From: Gaiellasilicea sp037721555
GTDB taxonomy: Bacteria; Actinomycetota; Thermoleophilia; Gaiellales; Gaiellaceae
DNA: 44,106 bases
Assembly (NCBI GenBank): GCA_037721555.1
Contig: JBBJOI010000021.1
Span: 1-44,106, forward strand
Direction of reading: 5' to 3'
This document shows positions 40,304 to 44,106 of this stretch, piece by piece. The notes below the pieces were generated by a model. That model saw only the letters and a program-made list of their open reading frames with translations, did no database searches and was not told the origin of the DNA. Numbering within the stretch: the first letter of the stretch is position 1; every line of letters starts with the position of its first letter. The position numbers and the translations under genes were made by a program.

Positions 40304-42445
40304 TCATGAGAGGGTTGCCGCGGCGATGGCAGCCTGGCCGTAGCTGATGCCGCCGTCGTTCGGCGGTACGAGCCGGTGCGACAGCACGCGGAAGCCGAGC
40401 TCGACGAGCAGCCTCCGCGTCGACTCGAGCAGTCGCAGGTTCTGAAAGCTTCCACCGGAGAGAACGACCGTCCGCGGCTCACCCGCCTCGGCGCACGCTC
40501 CCGCCGCCGCGGCGGCGACCGTCTCGTGGAAGGCAGCTGCGACCTCCTCGCGCGGGCGTCCAGCTGCGAGGTCGTCGTGTAGCGCGGCAACGAGGTTCGG
40601 GCCGCTCCCGAAGCGCCACGGGTACGGGGCCGCCGCCCTCGAGCCTGCGAGCTGTTCGAGCTCGATCGCAGCCTGGCCCTCATAGGTGACCCGCTCGCGG
40701 ACGCCGAGCAGTGCGGCAGCGGCGTCGAAGAGCCGCCCCATGCCGGACGACGGCGGTGCATTGACAGTCAGGCTTCCACGCACGACCCTCCACCCGTCCC
40801 ACGGCACCGGCCGCCCCGCGAGCTCGAGGTGCATCGCCGCGACGCGCCACGGCTCGCGCACGGCCGCCTCGCCGCCGGGGAGCGGCACCGGGTCGAGGTG
40901 CGAGAGCCGCTGGAACGAGGCGAGGTCGCAGCGCAGGAGCTCACTGCCCCACAGCGTCCCGTCAGGGCCGTAGCCCGTGCCGTCGAAGACGAGCGCGAGC
41001 GCCGGGCCCGTCTCACCGTGCTCCGCGAGACACGCCGCGGCGTGAGCGTGATGGTGCTGCACGCCGAGCACCTCGAGATCCTGCTCGAGGGCCCACTTCG
41101 TCGAGAGGTATTCGGGGTGCAGATCGTGCGCCACCGCCTCCGGTCTGACGCCGAGCATGTCGAGATAGAGCGCGAGGTCGGCATCGAAGGCGCGCAGGGC
41201 GAGCTCGGAGTCGAGGTCGCCGAGATGCGCCGAGAGCAGCGCCTCGCCCGCGCGTGCGACGCAGAAGGTCGACTTGAGCTCGGCGCCGACGGCCAGGAGC
41301 GGACGCGCCGGCGGCACGGGCAGCGGCAGCGCCGACGGCGTCAGGCCGCGAGAGCGCCGGATCGGGAACTCGACCCGCACCACCGAGTCCTCGCAGCGGC
41401 GGTGGATAGGCCGGTCGTGACTCAGCACGAGGTCGGCGATCGGCCCCAGCCGCTCGTGTGCGTCGTCGTCCTCGAAGGCGATCGGCTCGTCGGAGACGTT
41501 GCCGCTCGTCATTACGAGCGTGCGGCCGACATCGGCGAGCAGGAGGTGATGGAGCGGCGTGTACGGCAGCATCACGCCGAGCCAATCTGTTCCGGGCGCG
41601 ACCGACGGCGCAACGGCAGCCGTCTGCAGCCGGCGGAGGAGTACGATCGGGCGCTCGCGCGCGTGCAGCCGCTCGGTCTCCGCCGGCCCGACCTCTCCGA
41701 GCAGCTCGGGCGACGTGGTCATCAGCGCGAACGGCTTCTCCTCCCGATGCTTGCGCGCACGCAGCCGCGCGACCGCCTCCTCGGCGGCTGCGTCGCAGGC
41801 GAGGTGGTAGCCGCCGAGGCCCTTGATCGCGACGATCCCGCCGGCGCGCACCAGCTCGACCACCTCCTCGAGCGGCCGCGAGAGCCGTGGTCCGCAGACA
41901 GGGCAGGCGATCGGCTCGGCGTGAAAGCGCCGATCGAGCGGATCCTCGTACTCGCGGCGGCAGTCGGCGCAGAGAGGGAAACCGGCCATGGTCGTGTTCG
42001 GACGGTCGTACGGCACGGCTCTCACGATCGTGAAGCGCGGACCACACTGGGTGCAGTTGACGAAGGGGTAGCGATAGCGCCGGTCGAGCGGATCGAAGAG
42101 CTCCCGTAAGCAGTCGTCGCACGTCGCGACGTCGGCCGGCACGAGGGCGGTGCCCCCGCCGGCGACGCTGTGGTCGATCCTGAACTCCGTCTCCTCGAGC
42201 GGTGGCAGCAGCTCGGCGGCCACGGTGTCGACGCGGGCAAGCGCCGGCGCCTCTGCCCGCAAGGCTGCCGCGAAGGCATCGAGCCGCTCGACCTCGCCCT
42301 CTGCCTCGATCACGACGCCCCCGCCGTCGTTCAGGACGTAGCCGCCGAGCGCATGCCGAAGCGCAAGGCCGTAGACGAACGGCCGAAATCCCACGCCCTG
42401 CACGACGCCGGTGACCCGGATGCGCCGCCGCTCCAACTGTGTCAT
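40304..42445 (-). CDS. hypF: [NiFe]-hydrogenase maturation carbamoyltransferase HypF
   Basis: A 713-residue HypF, which makes the cyanide ligands of the NiFe site from carbamoyl phosphate together with HypE. Domains in order: acylphosphatase (VTGVVQGVGFRPFVYGLA, 11-28), two zinc fingers (Cys109/112/131/134 and Cys159/162/181/184), a YrdC-like domain (GIVAIKGLGGYHLACDA) and a Kae1-like carbamoyltransferase (QHHHAHAAACLAEHG, VFDGTGYGPDG, VVLSGGSFQN). All key motifs are intact. It stands divergent from hypC and convergent to the DUF892 gene, 12 bp apart. Confidence 0.95.
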   Translation of the reverse strand: MTQLERRRIRVTGVVQGVGFRPFVYGLALRHALGGYVLNDGGGVVIEAEGEVERLDAFAAALRAEAPALARVDTVAAELLPPLEETEFRIDHSVAGGGTALVPADVATCDDCLRELFDPLDRRYRYPFVNCTQCGPRFTIVRAVPYDRPNTTMAGFPLCADCRREYEDPLDRRFHAEPIACPVCGPRLSRPLEEVVELVRAGGIVAIKGLGGYHLACDAAAEEAVARLRARKHREEKPFALMTTSPELLGEVGPAETERLHARERPIVLLRRLQTAAVAPSVAPGTDWLGVMLPYTPLHHLLLADVGRTLVMTSGNVSDEPIAFEDDDAHERLGPIADLVLSHDRPIHRRCEDSVVRVEFPIRRSRGLTPSALPLPVPPARPLLAVGAELKSTFCVARAGEALLSAHLGDLDSELALRAFDADLALYLDMLGVRPEAVAHDLHPEYLSTKWALEQDLEVLGVQHHHAHAAACLAEHGETGPALALVFDGTGYGPDGTLWGSELLRCDLASFQRLSHLDPVPLPGGEAAVREPWRVAAMHLELAGRPVPWDGWRVVRGSLTVNAPPSSGMGRLFDAAAALLGVRERVTYEGQAAIELEQLAGSRAAAPYPWRFGSGPNLVAALHDDLAAGRPREEVAAAFHETVAAAAAGACAEAGEPRTVVLSGGSFQNLRLLESTRRLLVELGFRVLSHRLVPPNDGGISYGQAAIAAATLS

Positions 42446-42553
42446 TGTCCATCCTCCTTACGATCGAGGAGCGTGTGTGAGCAGTTCTTCATACCCGCAA
42501 GGTACGAGACGCGATAAGTTCGGCGGCATCCTCCGACGGGCAGGAGCTGCACC

Positions 42554-42826
42554 GTGTGTCTAGCCATTCCAGGCCAGATCGTCGAGATCGTGGATGCCGA
42601 GCGTAGCCTGGCGCGCGTCGAGGTGGCCGGGGTGCGGCGGAACGTCAACGTCGCCCTGTTGCCGGGTGACGGGGTTCGCGCCGGTGAGTGGGTGCTGATC
42701 CACGTCGGCTTCGCCCTCTCCCGCGTGGACGAGGAGGAGGCGTACGCAACGCTCCAACTGCTGCAACAGCTCGGAGCCGCGTACGAGGAGGAACTCGAGG
42801 AGCTGAAGGCGAGCGTGATCGATTGA
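42554..42826 (+). CDS. hypC: hydrogenase maturation chaperone HypC
   Basis: A 90-residue HypC with the essential N-terminal MCLAIPGQI (Cys2) and a VNVALLPGDGVRAGEWVLIHVGFALSRVDEEEA core. It carries the Fe(CN)2CO precursor between HypD and the hydrogenase large subunit. GTG 42554 is preceded by CAGGAG at eight bases. A C-terminal acidic helix follows the core. It is coupled to the next gene by a TTGA overlap. Confidence 0.95.
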   Translation: MCLAIPGQIVEIVDAERSLARVEVAGVRRNVNVALLPGDGVRAGEWVLIHVGFALSRVDEEEAYATLQLLQQLGAAYEEELEELKASVID

Positions 42827-43059
42827 GCTCGCCACGTAGCCTCGACGGAGCCGAGCCGGAATGCGAGCCCGGCCACTGCGTCACGTGCGCGGACGAGGCG
42901 ATCGAGATGCTCGTCCTCGCGACAGACGGCAGCGGCCTCGCTTCGTGCGTCGATCCCGAGGGCGTTCCGGTCGAGGTGATGACGGAGCTTGTGGGCGAGG
43001 TGGCTCCCGGCGACGCGGTCCTCGTGCACGCGGGTGCCGCGATCGCGAGGGCCGCATGA
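42823..43059 (+). CDS. second HypC/HupF-like small protein
   Basis: A 78-residue protein with a Cys-containing N-terminal motif ECEPGHCVTCADEAIEM and a HypC-like tail VMTELVGEVAPGDAVLVHAGAAIARA. It lacks the MC start of true HypC; the two cysteines of HCVTC may take the metal-binding role. Such a partner gene beside hypC occurs in some actinobacterial hyp operons. The TTG at 42823 overlaps the hypC stop as TTGA. Its exact role is unclear. Confidence 0.78.
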   Translation: MSSPRSLDGAEPECEPGHCVTCADEAIEMLVLATDGSGLASCVDPEGVPVEVMTELVGEVAPGDAVLVHAGAAIARAA

Positions 43060-43103
43060 AGTTCCTCACCTTTTCAATGAGCGAAAGGGGGCAGGGGACG
43101 TGA
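43056..43103 (+). CDS. 15-codon micro-ORF linking the HypC-like gene and hypD
   Basis: MKFLTFSMSERGQGT, with ATG 43056 overlapping the previous stop as ATGA and its TGA overlapping the hypD GTG as GTGA. Such an arrangement would let ribosomes pass without a gap. There is no similarity to a known peptide; it may be chance, so confidence is low. Confidence 0.3.
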   Translation: MKFLTFSMSERGQGT

Positions 43104-44106
43104 GGTTCGTCGACGAGTTTCGCGATGCCGAGCTCGGACGCATCCTCGCCAGCGAGATCGTGGCGACCGTCGAGCCAGGACGCCATTACAAGGTGATGGA
43201 GGTCTGCGGCGGCCACACCCACACGATCTACAAGTACGGGGTCGACGACCTGCTGCCGGAGAACGTCGAGCTCGTCCACGGCCCCGGCTGCCCGGTCTGC
43301 GTGATCCCGATGGGTCGCGTGGACGACGGAATCGCGATTGCGGCGCGCGACGAGGTGATCCTCACCTGCTTCGGCGACATGATGCGCATTCCGGGTGGGA
43401 GCGGCTGCTTTCTCGAGGCGAAGGCCGCGGGTGCGGACATCCGCATGGTCTACTCACCGCTCGACGCGCTGCGGATCGCACGGGAGAACCCCGACCGCGA
43501 GATCGTCTTCTACGCCGTCGGCTTCGAGACGACCGCTCCCTCGACAGCTCTGACGCTCAAGCGCGCGAAGGGGGACGGGATCGCCAACTTCACGGTCTTC
43601 TCGAACCACGTCACGATCGTGCCGCCGCTGCGCGCCCTTCTCGAGTCTCCCGACCTGCGCCTGGACGGCTTCATCGGGCCGGGGCACGTGTCGACCGTCG
43701 TCGGCGCCCGCCCCTTCGAGTTCATTCCCGCCGACTACGGCAAGCCGATCGTCGTGTCGGGCTTCGAGCCCCTCGATCTGCTCCAGTCCGTCCACATGGT
43801 GCTGAAGCAACTCGCAGAGGGTCGCTGCGAGGTTGAGAACCAGTACCGGCGCGTGGTTCCCTATGACGGCAATCCCGCCGCCCTCTCCGTCCTCGCCGAG
43901 GTGTTCGAGCTGCGGCCGCACTTCGAGTGGCGCGGTCTCGGCTTCATCTCGCACAGCGGCCTGAAGCTCAGCCGAGACTACGCCGACTTCGATGCCGAGG
44001 TGCGCTTCGGTGTCCCCGGCGTACGGGTCGCCGACCCCAAGGCATGCCAGTGCGGCGAGGTGCTGAAAGGCGTGATCAAGCCGTGGGAGTGCAAGGTGTT
44101 CGGCAC
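43100..44106 (+). CDS. hypD: [NiFe]-hydrogenase maturation protein HypD, 3' end outside window
   Basis: The first 335 residues of HypD, the Fe-S scaffold on which HypC, HypE and HypD assemble the Fe(CN)2CO unit. It shows MEVCGGHTHTIYKYG, HGPGCPVCVIPMG, LTCFGDMMRIPG, GFETTAPSTALTL, FIGPGHVSTVVG, and near the end ACQCGEVLKGVIKPWEC, all with the conserved cysteines. GTG 43100 is the start, with AGGGGA just upstream. The frame is still open at the last base. Confidence 0.95.
   Translation, partial: MRFVDEFRDAELGRILASEIVATVEPGRHYKVMEVCGGHTHTIYKYGVDDLLPENVELVHGPGCPVCVIPMGRVDDGIAIAARDEVILTCFGDMMRIPGGSGCFLEAKAAGADIRMVYSPLDALRIARENPDREIVFYAVGFETTAPSTALTLKRAKGDGIANFTVFSNHVTIVPPLRALLESPDLRLDGFIGPGHVSTVVGARPFEFIPADYGKPIVVSGFEPLDLLQSVHMVLKQLAEGRCEVENQYRRVVPYDGNPAALSVLAEVFELRPHFEWRGLGFISHSGLKLSRDYADFDAEVRFGVPGVRVADPKACQCGEVLKGVIKPWECKVFG

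Noticed and set aside
40829..42109. 426-residue plus-strand frame opposite hypF
   Set aside because: Antisense shadow; hypF has all its motifs on the minus strand.
1..44106. tRNA, rRNA or CRISPR array
   Set aside because: No cloverleaf with CCA-proximal T-arm, no rRNA segment and no regularly spaced repeat array was found by eye; a tRNAscan or Infernal run would settle it.

Overview
The window is high-GC bacterial DNA with densely packed genes, many GTG/TTG starts, 4-nt ATGA/GTGA/TTGA stop-start overlaps and several leaderless-type promoters (TAnnnT, six bases, then ATG/GTG). Together with Streptomyces-type PHO boxes, a PASTA protein, a CYTH-CHAD protein and a mycobacterial-style MutT/ppk neighbourhood, this points to an actinobacterium. 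A deep-branching class such as Thermoleophilia is my best guess, but no rRNA or marker is present to prove it. I see no tRNA, rRNA or CRISPR array.

Layout. 0-7.3 kb: a 5'-truncated MMPL transporter, a haloalkane dehalogenase coupled to a ZIP metal transporter, a secreted LVIVD/PA-domain protein, a membrane-anchored PASTA protein without a kinase, and a small glutaredoxin-like protein. 7.4-20.6 kb: the centrepiece, a phosphate/polyphosphate island. It holds a divergent PhoP-type regulator and PhoR-type kinase, pstS-pstC-pstA-pstB-phoU, a second pstS, CYTH-CHAD plus NUDIX genes, and on the opposite strand an ATP-grasp gene, ppk and ppx. PHO-box arrays built on an 11-bp period around GTTCACC/CTTCACC lie in five promoter regions: phoP/phoR, pstS1, pstS2, CYTH-CHAD and ppk. 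Phosphate sensing, uptake and polyphosphate turnover therefore look like one PhoP regulon written in one block.

20.8-31.7 kb: Rieske oxygenase, PHP phosphoesterase, sigma-70 factor with a puzzling start codon, a decayed MRJP/yellow-like gene, a Phd/VapC toxin-antitoxin pair with a clear operator, a NodI/NodJ-like ABC exporter, a DUF3179 lipoprotein, a secreted beta-propeller protein and a threonine-dehydratase-like enzyme. At 31.7 kb a 168-bp palindromic MITE-like element with perfect 25-bp ends supplies the stop codons of both convergent neighbours.

31.9-40.3 kb: soxR and a divergent SoxR-type promoter (19-bp spacer with a SoxR box) reading into DUF5519-SDR-queA; NTF2-like, NIPSNAP and BKACE genes; a decayed ogt; two DUF2269-like membrane proteins; a decayed LuxR-type regulator; an MBL-fold hydrolase; a DUF1440 protein; and a tandem DUF892 protein. 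40.3-44.1 kb: [NiFe]-hydrogenase maturation genes, hypF divergent from hypC, a second HypC-like gene and hypD (cut by the window end).
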